Assembly (NCBI GenBank): GCA_049999805.1
Contig: JBNGIO010006246.1
Coordinates: 107,812-171,811 of the forward strand
Length of the DNA stretch: 64,000 nt
From: Folioceros fuciformis
Lineage: Eukaryota > Anthocerotophyta > Anthocerotopsida > Anthocerotales
Direction of reading: 5' to 3'
A model generated the notes under the pieces. That model did no database searches. It was given only the letters and a program-made list of their open reading frames with translations, and was not told the origin of the DNA. Shown here piece after piece: positions 21,905 to 34,635 of this stretch (positions are counted from its first letter, which is position 1; each line of letters opens with the position of its first letter). The translations under genes and the position numbers were made by a program.

Positions 21905-23720
21905 CCGAAATCCTACTTCATCCGAGCCGGCAATTTCGAAGACCTTCAGTCCTCCATCATCCAGGTCCAAGTCTTGCCAGATGTCTTGTCCCATGTGCAT
22001 TGCAACTTCAGCTTCAGCTACCTCCAACTTAGTTCTGGATCAGATTCGTTTCTGGTAGGCGGGAACACATCGGTGAACGTACAAGTGTTTCGAACAATCT
22101 GCTGAATGGGAGCCTGCCATAAACACAGCTCACGTTGCCACCAATCACTTTCTATTCCCTGACATGTCTGGCAACAAGCAACGTTGTGTGCCCTACGGTG
22201 ATGTCTCCGGTCCTGCCACGATCTACGCTAAACACCATCAGAAAGAGCAGGAGCGACGCCTTCGTTGGCCCCGAAGTGTGGGGCGTCAATGTTGCTGTGG
22301 TGTGCATCGTTGCAGGAGTAGCCATCTGATGCCCAGTCCAGATCGAATTTTCCCTTCATCACTGCCCAGGAGGCCATCACAAAATGACTGTTCTCCTCCA
22401 AAGAACAACGATGGTCGCCTGCCATTGGAGAGAGCACTTTGTAAGGGTTGCCACTCACGCGAAGATAGGGTAATGGACTGCATGTGCAGATGATGAATCG
22501 TCTAGTCAGGATTCTGCCCACCGTCAAGCCTCGGCAAGGAAGCAACTGTGCTGACGTAAGACCCTCTCAGAACTGCCACAAGAAACTACGTTCATAGGAT
22601 GAGAAGGTGGGAGAATACAGCCAACGACCAGTTCCAAAACCAGATGGTGGCCGTCAAGAATTTGTCAGCGGTCACCTCTGTTGATCACGAGTCCTCATCT
22701 CAGTTGTTTATCTGTCAGATAAAACACCGTGTGCTCGTCTTACCACCCTGTTTTTTCGACCTAGGCTGCGCTGTCTCTGAAGCTGGCGTGCAGATCAGGT
22801 TGAACCCCTCTCCACACTTCACCACGACAGTTTGGTTGCTCTGTTTGGATACTACAACTGTCCGTCTAATCGGATTACTCTCTAGGAGTACCTGCCGGGA
22901 GGAGGCCTAAGCCATCGCTTACGTGCTGTGTCCTTAGGAGGATGTCCGAGTTCACAGCATGACGTCCCCTGACTCACGATTGTGGTGGAGGGGAGTCCGA
23001 CGCTGCTGCACCTCCTCTGAACTTGCAACAAAGATTGAACATTGCGTGCGATGCAGCCAAATGCAAGGCACTTGCAGCTGGGCCTGTATGTTCCCTCCAC
23101 GGCTTGTGACGGCCCTTGCAACAACCTAACCACGCCCGCAGGATTGGACGCTTTGACGATGGGTTTAGGGTTTTGGATCTGCCAAAGCTGATGGAAGACG
23201 ACAAGCGATCAGTGACCAGGCTGCAAGCTGCTCCAGCCTAGTGTGACGGAGTATGTCACTCCGTTGAACAATTCAAGCTCTCAGCTCCTCCGTTACAAAC
23301 CCAACTTGGTTTTCTCACACCTGTCCTCCTGACAGGTACAACTCTATTGGGAATCTCATATGCATGTACGTGGTCAGCCATGGCATGTTCACAGCGGAAG
23401 CATCACCCACGCCTGCTACAGTATGCGGCGGGTGAAAACGGGCCATTCCCTTATCTTTTCCACTGAATGGAATCTGCAGCTATGGAAGAATTTTGCGACC
23501 GTGTAGGTGCCAGGTAGGTACATACACACACATGTGTACACAGTTCCACAAAAGACAGGAGCATTGCGTACAGTGGCGTATTGGCCAACAATATCCGAAA
23601 GGGTCATTTCTGGCGGGTAGCACAGATTTCCATGGTGTGCCCTCCCACATGTCAACGGCACTACCAGGCTTGACAGAGTCCGCTGGATGGGCGGTGAATA
23701 GCGGTAGAAGGATCGTTAAG
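21905..23720 (+). pseudogene. Decayed malectin-like LRR receptor kinase (copy of the gene at 24623-29139)
   Basis: Blocks in the same order match the downstream gene. 21918-21980 (CATCCGAGCCGGCAATTTCG) matches the end of the malectin-like part near 25090-25150. 22125-22330 matches the membrane-span exon (27240-27475: GACATGTCTGGCAACAAGCAACGTT against GACATGTTTGGCGACCAGCAACGTT, shown in part). 22599-22700 matches the VAVK exon at 27740-27856. 22985-23060 matches 28185-28245. About 23600-23650 matches 28890-28930. The LRR part is missing and the reading frames are broken throughout, so it cannot make the receptor. Confidence 0.8.
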
Positions 23721-24526
23721 AACAGATCGTACCACGCCACGTCCTTCAAATCAATCGGATATGGGCATGGCATGGCTTCCCAAGCCTATCGCAACCAAAC
23801 CGTGAACGGTGAACTTTGCGCCGTTCTTAATTCTAAGCTTGTGTGTTTAGATCCTTTCCAAGCCGTGTTTTTTGACTCTAAGTTTGCATGTTTGGGTTTG
23901 GGTGCCTTCCGTTGTACGTGAAGGCGGCAAGGCAAGGCGTCGCATTCCTTCCCTCCTTGCTCACATGGGCTCCCATTGTTTCACTGATCCAAGATCCTAC
24001 CATGTCGTGATATCAAATTCACCTTATCAAGCTAAAGCATTTTGACATGCTTTCTAAAACAGATTAAGGTAATGTCCCAAGTCGTCCCGGTCCCGATGCC
24101 AATGCCCTCATGGCTCCTAGTGTGGGTCTTCCAGGGTGCCAGTGATACATGTGCACCTAGCTTTCTCTACGTGCTAGTGTGGCTTTAAGCATGGCTTGCA
24201 GTCCACACTCGTTGCTTTAGTCCTGACATTGCCCTCGTAGCGTGACCGATGTAATCGTAGTTCTTGTTTGTTTGGTGATTGGTTGTTTTGAAACCTCGTC
24301 CCAAGCCTCATTATGATCTCGGAGACTTGTTAAAACCAAGGAACGCTCATCCCCCAGCACGCCGCGGTTGGAGGAATGGACTCCGATAAGTTCAGGTTGG
24401 ACAGGCTGGACAAGGAACCTGCCCGTCCCTGCGGGACTGCGTTCCACGGAGAGTTCATCCTTGTTGGGAGTGGGTGGCCCCACCCAGGTGCAAATTTCTC
24501 ACAAAAAAAAATGATAAATGTCGACC
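23721..24526. other. Spacer before the receptor kinase gene
   Basis: About 800 bp with no recognisable exon. It probably includes the promoter of the 24623 gene. Confidence 0.4.
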
Positions 24527-24532
24527 CACGTG
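24527..24532. promoter_or_regulatory. CACGTG G-box upstream of the receptor kinase
   Basis: A six-base CACGTG in the context GACCCACGTGTTGG lies about 90 bp upstream of the ATG at 24623. It may be a promoter or 5' UTR element, but one six-base match has limited weight. Confidence 0.3.
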
Positions 24533-24622
24533 TTGGGGACGAGGTGTTATGGCTGGTTGACCTTAGGAATCGTGCAGTGTGTCTGCTGCGAGCGAGAGGA
24601 AGGAGTCCTAGACGGCGGAACC

Positions 24623-27600
24623 ATGGGGAGGCGGTCGAATCGCGCCCATGTCGCCGCCTGCGTGCTGCTCGCTGGTGTCTGTCTCTTCGTCCAACTGTCC
24701 TGGGCGCAGCAAGGTGAACGCAATCTTCGTAGGCTGTATGGGAGGAATGCGGGATTTTCGTTCAATGCGGAGCTGCAGGAATCCTCACGACTGTCCGACT
24801 CATCACTCGAAATGGCGTGCCCTGAAATGTGTGAATCGCAGAACTTGGAAACAGAATGTTCCTCAGCCTGGACTGCGGGGGAAACAGCCCCACGAGGTAC
24901 CGGGATGCCTCGGTGACGGACATCTTGTGGCAGACCGACTCGGATTTCGTCCCGGGAGCAGGCAAATCGTCCAGCGTTCAAGACAATGTCGCCAGCGGGG
25001 TTGCCCGGCAGTTCCAGACTGTGAGATCGTTCTCCAAGGGCTCGAAATGGTGCTACTCCCTGCCCGTAGCCAAGGGATACACCTATCTCATCCGAGCCGG
25101 ATTCTTGTACGGCAATTTCGACGGCCTCATGTCAACCACCTTCCAGTTCCAGGTGTTTCCATCTCCTTCCTTCCATCCTTCCGCGTGAGCGCGCTCAAAC
25201 TTCAACAGCAGCTGCAGTTGCAGCTCCTCAAGATGAGTTAGATCTCTGATTCTGGTTGGCGGGGAATGTCAGATTACTGTTGACAGTACACCTTGGGACA
25301 ACATCACCGTGGTGGGATCCAGCACCCAGATTGACTACCACGAGATCATCACCGCCCAAGCAGTTGCAAATGGGAATGTGAGCGTGTGCCTCATCAGGAC
25401 CGTCCCCCAGGGTCCTGGTGTCACCGATCCCTTTATCAACACGCTGGAGCTCCGCCAGATCAACGATGTCAACTCCTACTCCAGCTACTTTCGACCGAAA
25501 CGGGTGCTGCTCCGGCTGGGCAGCAGAGTGAACTTCGGAGCCACCTCCACTCTCCGGTAATCGCCAGCCCACCACCTGCCACTTTCCTGCTTGTTTCCAG
25601 GCTTTGAAACGGGCTCACGGATCTGGATTCCCACAGGTACCCGGATGACCCCATCGACAGGATATGGTCCGCGGACATGGATGTTTTTCCAACCCTGGGC
25701 ACAACCGTCATCGCCGCACCTGTAGGCACCGTCATTGACAACACACGCAACATTTCGGACGCCCTTCCCAGTGCGGTTCTCAGCACGGCCGCCAGCGGGA
25801 GGCGGTTCACATACTCCCGCCCGATCCGGACTCAACAGGCCGTGTACACTTGGGTGTACTGGGCCGAGGTGAACGGATCGCTCTCCCCGTCAGACAAGTG
25901 AGTAATGGCATTCCCCGCACGTTTTCCAGCCATGGCTCGTTTGCGACTGCCTTGCTTGTCATTAACGTTCGGCTGTGCCTGCAGGAGGGTGATTAACAGG
26001 ACGGACAATTTCGGTGATACATACTCGGAGGACATCTCCAAAGACTACGGGCCGTTTGTTGCAGGTGGGAGGGGATACGGATCTCTGGACACAGCCTCGT
26101 CTACAATCTACACGGTCACTCTCTCCAGGGATGCCCTTTCTACTCTGGATGCCATAGCCAATGCGGACGAGCTTTACTACATTCTGGACGAGCAGAACGG
26201 GACCAGGGCCGAGGAAGGTAAGGTGGACTTCACCAGGTTGAGGGTGAGGCGAAAGAGAATAGAAAGGCACTGTCTTCAGCCTGACAGTGTGTGTTCTGAC
26301 GGTTTGCAGCCCTTGTGATGCAGTGCAGGCATTGAATAACTTGAAGTTGCAGTACGGTCTTTCGGGCTGGATGGGAGATCCCTGCCAACCCGTTCCTTGG
26401 GATGGGCTCAAATGCAAGCCAACTCCGAACAGTCCAGATCAGAGTCAGGTCATCTCCTTGTAAGTGCACACACTGACTGTGCTTCTGTGGTAGGAGTCCC
26501 TAGGGTAAGTAATTGAATTCCAGCGTTGTCAGCGAGTTCCGCTCGTTTGAAAGACTTACTACTGTCGTACATGCAGAGATCTGTCGGGAAACAATCTCTC
26601 GGGTACTATTCCTGCGGATAGCATATCCGCGCTTTCTGCTTTGCAAATCCTGTGAGTGGCCTTGCGATATGTCTTGGTTACCGTTCACCTGTGTAGGCGA
26701 ACCTGTCAGTTGTGGAGTTGGGATGTGAACTCACTTATGGTAGGCCAATTTCAGGATTTTGAGGAACAACAGTTTTTCAGGATTCATACCGCCTAGTTTG
26801 GGCGACCTCGCCTTCTTGAAAACATTGTACGTTTCGGACTGCAAGGAGCTGTTTGGACACTGATGTCTGTTGTTCCAAACGTTTCAAGCACTTACGTCTT
26901 CACTTACTTGGACCTTTGGAACAAACAGAGATCTGGCAGAAAATAAGCTGGTTGGCTCCCTGGCAGCGTGGATGCGGGCACTTTCTGTTTTGTGAGGGCT
27001 TGAGAACCTTCGTCCAGAGCTGAGTGTGCATCCAAGTGCTGGATCATTGTACGTCTTGGCGCCCTTTAACCATATGCTGGAATGGGTGTGCAGGGATGTG
27101 TCGAACAATCTGCTGGACGGAACTTTTCCATCAACGCTTCTCGCACTGGGCTCAAACTTCAGGTTCTTTTCATCTTTCTGGTATCATGCTGCAAGCCTTA
27201 ATCATATATGCAAGCCTGTCAAGATGACCTGTAGCATTTAATGTCCTGCTGCAGCTATAGTGGGAATCCTGGCCTGACATGTTTGGCGACCAGCAACGTT
27301 AGTTGCCCTGTAACAATCCCTCCGGTCCCAGCACCAGCACCAGCACCGCCAACTCCACCACCGCCTGTACCAAGCAAAAGGAAAAGTTCCTCCATTGTCC
27401 CTATAGTGGGTGCCGTCGTGGGTGTCCTTGTTTTCCTGCTGTTCATTGTTGCTGGCATAGCCATCTGGTGGGTGAGAAGTCATCGCCAACCGCGGGATAC
27501 TGCTGCGGAGGGGAGTTCGTCGCTTGGATCACTTGGTACGTATCCACTTAGGGAGCAATAAGGCCATCTCTTGTCAAGAAGGCTCTCTATTGCAGAGAGC

Positions 27601-29139
27601 TTTTGTCAGCTTGCCTTTGACAAGAAGATAGGTTATGAACTGAAGGTGCAGGTAGTCAAGTGGGCTCTTCTAAGCCTCACGGGAAGGAAGCAGCCGTGCT
27701 CACCCCAGAGGCTGTCAAAATTGCCACAATGAATTATGCGCAGAGGATCCAGAATCGTGACAATATGTTTTACGGCCATTTCCAAAATCAGGAAGTGGCA
27801 GTCAAAATTGTGTCAGCAAATGTTGGTGAACAATCATGTTCCCAGTTCTTCCGCCAGGTAAGATATTTTGTGTGAGATACTATGTGGTCAAATTTCTACT
27901 TCTCTGCTTCCTCCACCTAGGCTGGACTGTGTCTGATCTGGTCTGTGGATCAGGTTGAATTCCTCTCCACAATGCACCACAGGAACCTGGTTCCTCTGGT
28001 TGGATATTGCCAGGATCCGCCAAAATTGGTCATTCTCTACGAATACATGGCTGGAGGAGACCTGAGCCAGCGCCTATATGGTCTGTACGAATTCTCCCTG
28101 GACACAGGTCCCTCATTGAGATGGTCACAGAATGAGGTGTGTTAACACACGAATGTGACGATCTGCTTGTGTAGGTGGCACAGCTTCACCTCCTCTGAAC
28201 TGGCAACAAAGGTTGAACATTGCTTGCGATGCAGCCAGGGGTAAAGGCAGTTGTTACGAAGTCTGTGTGTTGTCTTCTCGGCCTGTGACCTTGCAGTGAC
28301 CTTGCCACGCTTGCAGGACTGGAGTACCTTCACGAGGGCTGTAGCCCGGGAATATTGCACAGGGACGTCAAGACGAGTCACATCCTTCTTAACAGGAACC
28401 TGGAGGCTAAGTTGACGGATTTCGGCCTGTCGAGGGAGATCGAAGGTGACACCGAGAGAGTGACTAAGATTCGAGCCAGTGCTGGCTACCTTGATCCGGA
28501 GTACGTCGCCCTCTTCTCAACAACCAAAACTAGCGACTCCTGGATTTCCCAAATTTGGTTTCTCGTAACATGTGCATTGCATGTCCTTGACGACAGATAT
28601 AACTCTACGGGGGTTTTCAGCGACAAGAGTGACGTCTACAGCCTGGGCGTGGTGCTCATGGAGATCATATCTGGTCAGCCTGTTTATGCACCCAAAGGAT
28701 CAGTCCAAGATCGCTACATTGTGTTGCGGGTAAGAAGCTGTCCATGTCCATCAACCTTCCGCTCGGGAGGATCTAGAGACAATTATCCTTGCGACTGCAT
28801 GTGTATCAGGTGCACAATGCGATGAAGGCAGGGAGTGTGAATAGAGTGGTGGATCCAGCTCTAGGAGAAGATTACTCGAAGGAGTCTCTGTGGCAGGTAG
28901 CACAAGTTGCCATGGCGTGCACACATGCGAATGGCATCTACAGGCCCAGCATCAGCTGGGTGGTGAGTGAGCTGTCGAAGGCCCATGATGAGCAGAAGCT
29001 TTGGCAAGTCACCCCCGTCGTCTCGAGAGGTGTGTTCAACAGGCCTCGTGCAGGTCATGCACAAAGTGCTACCTCCAAGGGCTCGAGCTCGGCTTTTGGT
29101 CCGAACAACTTTTCTTTGGGTTATCCCTTGCCTAGGTGA
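24623..29139 (+). CDS. Malectin-like LRR receptor-like kinase with degenerate kinase motifs, multi-exon
   Basis: This is a plasma-membrane receptor-like kinase of the malectin-like/LRR (LRR-I type) class. Exon 1 gives a signal peptide, [20 protein letters not shown] to LSWAQQ. The malectin-like domain starts [14 protein letters not shown] and runs to about 26220. A linker [17 protein letters not shown] with WMGDPC and PWDGLKC leads into three to four LRRs ([49 protein letters not shown]). The membrane span is [20 protein letters not shown] (27400-27470). The kinase retains VAVK, HRD (LHRDVKTS), DFG (LTDFGLSR) and [14 protein letters not shown]. It lacks a Gly-rich loop ([11 protein letters not shown] at that place), and the catalytic-loop Asn is His (KTSHILL). 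It is probably a weak or inactive kinase. The last exon ends in TGA at 29139. The splice at about 26240 (ACCAG|GTTGAG) is needed to keep frame. Confidence 0.82.
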
Positions 29140-29725
29140 AACCCGTTCCTTCCATCTCTAGCAGCTTTTTTCTTGTCCTCGTAGTCGACGTCTCATCCAT
29201 CCAAGACAGGTTTCGTGGGTGTTAGATCTTTGTCATTGATGCTTCCCATCACCGCACGCCTACTGAAATTTATCCTGTGAGGGCAGGAGGCTGTAGGATC
29301 CTTTTCCTATCTACCGTCCACCCTTTAGGCGGTCCATGTTGGGCCATCCCCAAATGCGAATGAGAGGATCATTTCGATGCGGTGAATTATATAGATGTAA
29401 AATGTGTGATAAATGTATGAAAGTTTGAAGTCCAGAACTGGTAGCCCTTAAAAAGTCCCTACCTCACGATCTCAGCGGCATCACAGAATTTCCTGTTTCC
29501 TATGGAGATGCATCCAATTAGTGTGTACACAGGCCGATATTTGACGTGACCAGCCTGGGGCCGCAAGAGAGCTTTTCCATGAATTTGGTACGTTTGGTGA
29601 CAGCTTTGACGAAACCTGAGTGTTGGCTTCCACGTCATGTTCGTTGCAACGCGTGGAATGCATCCGTGAACGAGTGGCTTTCTTTCAATCCTTTGCGAGG
29701 TTTTGCAGCATACCTCATCTGCCAC
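29140..29725. other. Convergent 3' region of receptor kinase and H+-ATPase
   Basis: 586 bp between two facing stop codons. It holds both 3' UTRs; nothing else recognised. Confidence 0.5.
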
Positions 29726-32700
29726 TTATACTGTGTACGATTGTTGGATAGTGCTGATGTCCAGGCCCTTCAATCGAACGACTGACTCCACATGTCCTTT
29801 CAAGGTGGTGAGTTCTCGTAATCTGAAAGCAAGGACAGAAATGGCCATGTCTCAGAACGCGGATTTTCCCACCTTCGCAAGAGTGGATTGACGACACGAT
29901 TTTCATACCTTGCAATTTCAGCTCTCCTCTTGGCTTGTTCAGCCATTTCCGTAAGCTCCTTGTAACTACTTCTCTCGTGGACTTTCAGTTCCGTGCTCGG
30001 AGGCTGCAGTCCATGCAACGTTCGCTGTGCTTGAGCCCAGGCTACTTCTCGAGCTTCCTTGCCGAAATCCTTCTGCCTTGTGAAGGCAGTCTGTTGAGAA
30101 ACATGAGCAGCATGAGAAGACGGTTAACATTCCGGCCAGGAAGAGGAGATGAAAAGAAGCAGACTTGGTGAGGGTGGATGCGCCGGCCTCACCCTCTGCT
30201 CAAGCATCAAGTCCCATGCCCTGCCACTCAGAACGTATCGGATGGCGAACTTGATAAGATCCAGAGGCAGGTAGAAGACGATGCTGTACAGCCATATTAC
30301 TCCAGCCCAGCCCCAGCCAATCCCATGCATTCCGCAGAACGGCCAGTCGGCATAGACTGCTATCAACGTAGCAATCTGCGAAGTAGAGGAACAGCACGTC
30401 CATTTATCCAGACTATACATACAGGACCAAATCCATGTAGCTCTGTTGGAAGCGACTGGGAAAATTACCAGCTGTGCGATTGTGAAAGCTAACATGAGAA
30501 GGAAGCCAGGCCGCTCCAGAAATGACCAGCCGTGTGATCGAGTGACGAAGATGAGAGCTTGGCTGACGATGCTCACTTGAAGATACACAGCTGCCACTTC
30601 CTGCTCGCGAATCTCCCGGAGTTTATGAACGTGGAACGTGTCCTGCAGGAGATAGGCTATTCGTGAGACAACGACTGTAGTAAGCAAGTCCAACCGAGTG
30701 ACCAGAGCGGACGGGAGGAGGATACTCACAACGAAGAAGTCGGTGCCGTGAATGAGATGGAAGAAGATGACTGTCATGAGAGCAAGGTACGATCCAGTGA
30801 CGATTCCCGAGGCGAAGATTTCCTGGAGCTTCCAGCTGTCGGGCAGAGGTGAAGGCTTCACACGGTCCTTGGAGATGGTCATGATGGTACCTGCCACATC
30901 ATTGGGCATAGGACATGGTCACATCTTCTTCTCCGTCTTCCAGAACTCACAGTGTGCAGCAGCACTCTCAGCAGACTCCACTAACCGTCGTTTAGAATGG
31001 CGATGATGAGCACCANNNNNNNNNNNNNNNNNNNNNNNNNNNNNNNNNNNNNNNNNNNNNNNNNNNNNNNNNNNNNNNNNNNNNNNNNNNNNNNNNNNNN
31101 NNNNNNNNNNNNNNNCAGAAGAAGAGGGTCAGATTTCTTCCCAACGCGCCACTGCAAAATACTCAGGTTTCTGCCTGTTTGTGAGTTGCATCCAGATTGG
31201 AGAAATAGAAAGCGTACCACTATACGGATGGTGATGGAAACGGCATAAATCTGTTCAGATCGCAAGACACGCAGTTAAGGTGGGGATGCTCAGACATCAA
31301 GGTCAGACTACGAGATGCAGACAGTTTTCATCCGCAAAGCAGACATACAGTGTAGTTTTTCATTCGCTGGAAGATGGCACGGCTAGTGAGCACTGCGCTG
31401 ATGATGACGCTGAGACCTGGCTCGGTAAGCACAATATCTGAGGCACTTCTGGCTGCATCTGTGGCGTCTGCAACAGCAATGCCAATGTCGGCCTTCTTCA
31501 GAGCCGGGGCATCGTTTACACCATCACCCGTCATCCCACAAATATGCTTCTTTGCTTGCAGCCGTTTTACAATCTCGTACTTGTGCTCTGCACAGGAAAA
31601 AAAAGGCAGGAAATGTTGGGTCCTGAGCCTGAGATCGTCTTGCATTCCATCATCCGGAACAGGATGCCAAACTTTTACCTGGGAAAACTCCTGCAAAGCC
31701 ATCGGCTCTCTCGATAAGCTCATCAATCGGCAAAGCAGCGATAGATTCGTCTTTATCCTGGCCCAGTAACGATGACGAAGGGTACATATTCGTGCCCATC
31801 CCAAGACGTCGGCCTGTCTCCTTGGCGATGGCTAGTTGATCCCCTGCCCGCATCCAGCTCAAACCGCATGAGTGACCCATCGTGCAGTCTGAAGAAAAGT
31901 CGTCATGGCATTTCCAAGGTTACTTACCTGTGATCATCTTCACGTTCACACCCAAGTCCAGCGCTCGTCGAATGGTTTCGGCACTGTCATGCCGAGGAGG
32001 ATCAAACAGTGGCAGCAAGCCACAAAATTCCCAAGGACCTCCAGGTGCATCTTTGCTTCCTTCAGGAACTTGCTGCATTTCGGGCAGGAAACCGTTGAGA
32101 CGGAACTCGGCTCAGGAGATTCTCAAGCTACACCAGTTGAGCATCTGAATCGCTAACCTGTCTCGCAACAGCCAGGGATCGAAGTCCCCTCTCCGCGAAC
32201 TTGTCAATGACGGAATGAACTCTTTTCGCAATCTCACCCTTGTTACTGGCGAGCTCAAGAATCTGTGGGAGTGCATACAGGAAATCATGTTGAGCCCTGC
32301 AGGCAATGGACTCCCAAACAAACTCGAGGTACCTACCTGCTCGGGTGCCCCTTTGCTGGCACGATGCATCCTCCCTTCAGCGTCGATGTATGTCAAGGCT
32401 GTGCGTTTGTCTGTGGGATTGAAAGGAAGAAAGTGGACTTCCTGAATTCCTGCACGCGCCTTAAGTACCAGCCAAATTGCCGTTTGTCAGGGGCCTGGAG
32501 GCCTGCAAGCATAAGCAACAAAGACCTCGGCGAAGGGCTGCCTACAGGATTTTGCGCAACAGGAGGCATCTTTTGACAAGTACCTCTCTGGGGTCCGCAA
32601 GCATGCCAACTATAGCTGTGTCAATTGCATCTTGGTTCTCCAGTCGAGAGGCTCTTGCAGCCAGCAGAATAACCGTATCTTTGTCGACCCCTTTGCCGAA

Positions 32701-34635
32701 TGTCTACAAATCCACAGAAGGCAAGGCTGATAAAGAGGTCACAGCCCCTTGTGTGACGAGAGCTATAATTTGTGGTGGGTAAGCGGGAAAGGAGAGGACC
32801 TCGATCAGATTCTTATCAACACCGAGCTTGTTGAGCGTGAGCGTTCCTGTTTTATCGCTACATAGTACATCCATACCAGCCATTTCCTCAATGGCGGTCA
32901 TTCTCTTGGTGATAGCACCCTGCATTGATGAAGCAATGTTCATTGACAGCTCTTGTGGTCACCATGCTGCAGAGCAAAGAACAGCCAAAATATGCTGCTT
33001 ACTTGTTGTGCGAGCCTATGTGAGCCGATGGCCATGGTCACTGACAGGACAGTGGGCATGGCAATTGGAATCCCGCCAATGAGGAGGACGAGCAGGTTAT
33101 CGATACCAACTCGGTAGTTTCGGTGTTGAATGGGATACATAACAATGATCTCAATCAACATGCCAATCGCAATGGTGCAACAGCAAAAGTTTCCAATTGC
33201 TGTGAGGACCTGGCAAACAGAAGGCAGAGGAGCTCAGATCTCCGGTCCCTCCTGGTAAGCATGTCGACCTGCGGCTGGGTTGGAGATGTACCTTCTGGAA
33301 GTGGCCAACTTGATTGGTGGTATCCACCAAATGTGCAGCTTTGCCGAAAAAGCTGTGAACACCAGTGGCAATCACAACCGCCTCAATCTCTCCTTGTTTG
33401 CAGGTGGAACCGGAGTAGACACCGTCACCTGGATTCTTCGTGACCGGCAAAGACTCCCCTGTGAGGGCGGACTGCCATGGTGCAGGCAGGGAGTAGTGAG
33501 ACAAACCTCTTCATCGACGACAAACACAGAAACTGCCCACGGATTCCTGGTCCGCAAAACCAGCTCACCTGATCAATTTTGAGGGGATCCCCGTCCAGAA
33601 GACGGGCATCAGCAGGAATAATGTCGCCAAGCTTGATACTAATGATATCTCCAGGAACGAGGATCTGAGCGTCTTGCTCAGACCACTGACCGTCTCGAAG
33701 CACCTGTTTTGGCATTCCCAAGGAACAAGAGAGAATGAACACCAGAAACAAGTGGCGACAATCCATAACAGAATATTGTCAAGCGCCCACGTTCCCGCTG
33801 CACACACAGCAATAGTCACCTTGGTTTTGGGAGCAAGCCTGGCCATCAAAGCAGCTGCCGCATTGCCCGCATTGTTCTCCTCTACAAAGCTAATGGTCGA
33901 GTTGATGAGCAACAAGACGATAATTCCGATGAAGTCCTGCCAATCCGGAGGGCGATTCTGCGCAACACAGAAGAATCATGGCCAGCGCGTTTCACACACA
34001 TCGTCAACGATCCCTCTCCAACGAAGGCGAACGCGAACGAAGGCAAGGCCAGGCAAGGCAAGGCAAGGCCAAGGCCAAGGCCAAGGCCAGGCAAGGTACG
34101 GCAATTACGTCTCCATTAGCTAGGGCGATAGCCATGATCGCAGCCGCCTCCATGACCCACGACAAGGGGTTCCACATAAACCCAAGAAACTTCAAAATTT
34201 TACTCTCCTGCAGCAACAGCAGCCCACACAGGCGTCCCCAACCTCCTCAGCCAGCCAGCGACACCTTCAAAGACTTTGCAAAAACACGCACCCCGCACCG
34301 CCATCTCCAACTCACCGTCACTTCCTCCAATTTGTTGTACCCAAAAACTCTAAGCCGCTCCTCTCCTTCCTCAGTGGTGAGCCCCTCCGGAGCACACTTC
34401 AAATGCTGGAACACCTCTTCCACCGGAATACCCTCCTACTCAACGCGACAAGACACAGCACCCGGAACGCCGGCGTCAATCAGTGAGTCAGTCAGCCAGT
34501 CCGTCTCCCAATCAGGCATCGCCTTGAAGCCTCAATTCCAGAACCAAAACTCACCAGGTCCACCATCTCCTGGTTGACAGCTTGGAGACTATCCAGCTTA
34601 TCATCCTGCTTCCCGCCATGCCCGTGGGCGTCCAT
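29726..34635 (-). CDS. Plasma-membrane H+-ATPase (P3A type) with C-terminal YTV, many exons
   Basis: It pumps protons out of the cell using ATP. On the minus strand ATG 34635 starts [20 protein letters not shown]; the next exon has [22 protein letters not shown]. Membrane and catalytic parts follow in order: [48 protein letters not shown], the phosphorylation site [39 protein letters not shown], and [21 protein letters not shown]5-M10 and the regulatory R-domain follow ([42 protein letters not shown]), ending SYTV. The penultimate Thr is the phosphosite that recruits 14-3-3 in land-plant pumps. TAA stop at 29726-29728. A 100-N gap (31016-31115) removes part of the exon before VLIIAILND. An intron (about 33960-34110) holds a GGCAAGG-type repeat. 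Confidence 0.95.
31016..31115. other. Assembly gap (100 N) inside the H+-ATPase gene
   Basis: Exactly 100 N between TGATGAGCACCA and CAGAAGAAGAGG. The round length, shared by all three gaps, means the true size is unknown. It interrupts the exon encoding the membrane segment before VLIIAILND. Confidence 0.98.
34040..34096. repeat. GGCAA/GGCCAA short tandem repeat in an H+-ATPase intron
   Basis: Repeated units of AGGCAAGG and CCAAGGCCAAGG fill about 57 bp. It lies in the intron between the exon ending ALANGD and the exon starting NRPPDWQDF. Similar AGGCAAGGAAAGG runs occur at about 36475-36503. Confidence 0.85.
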
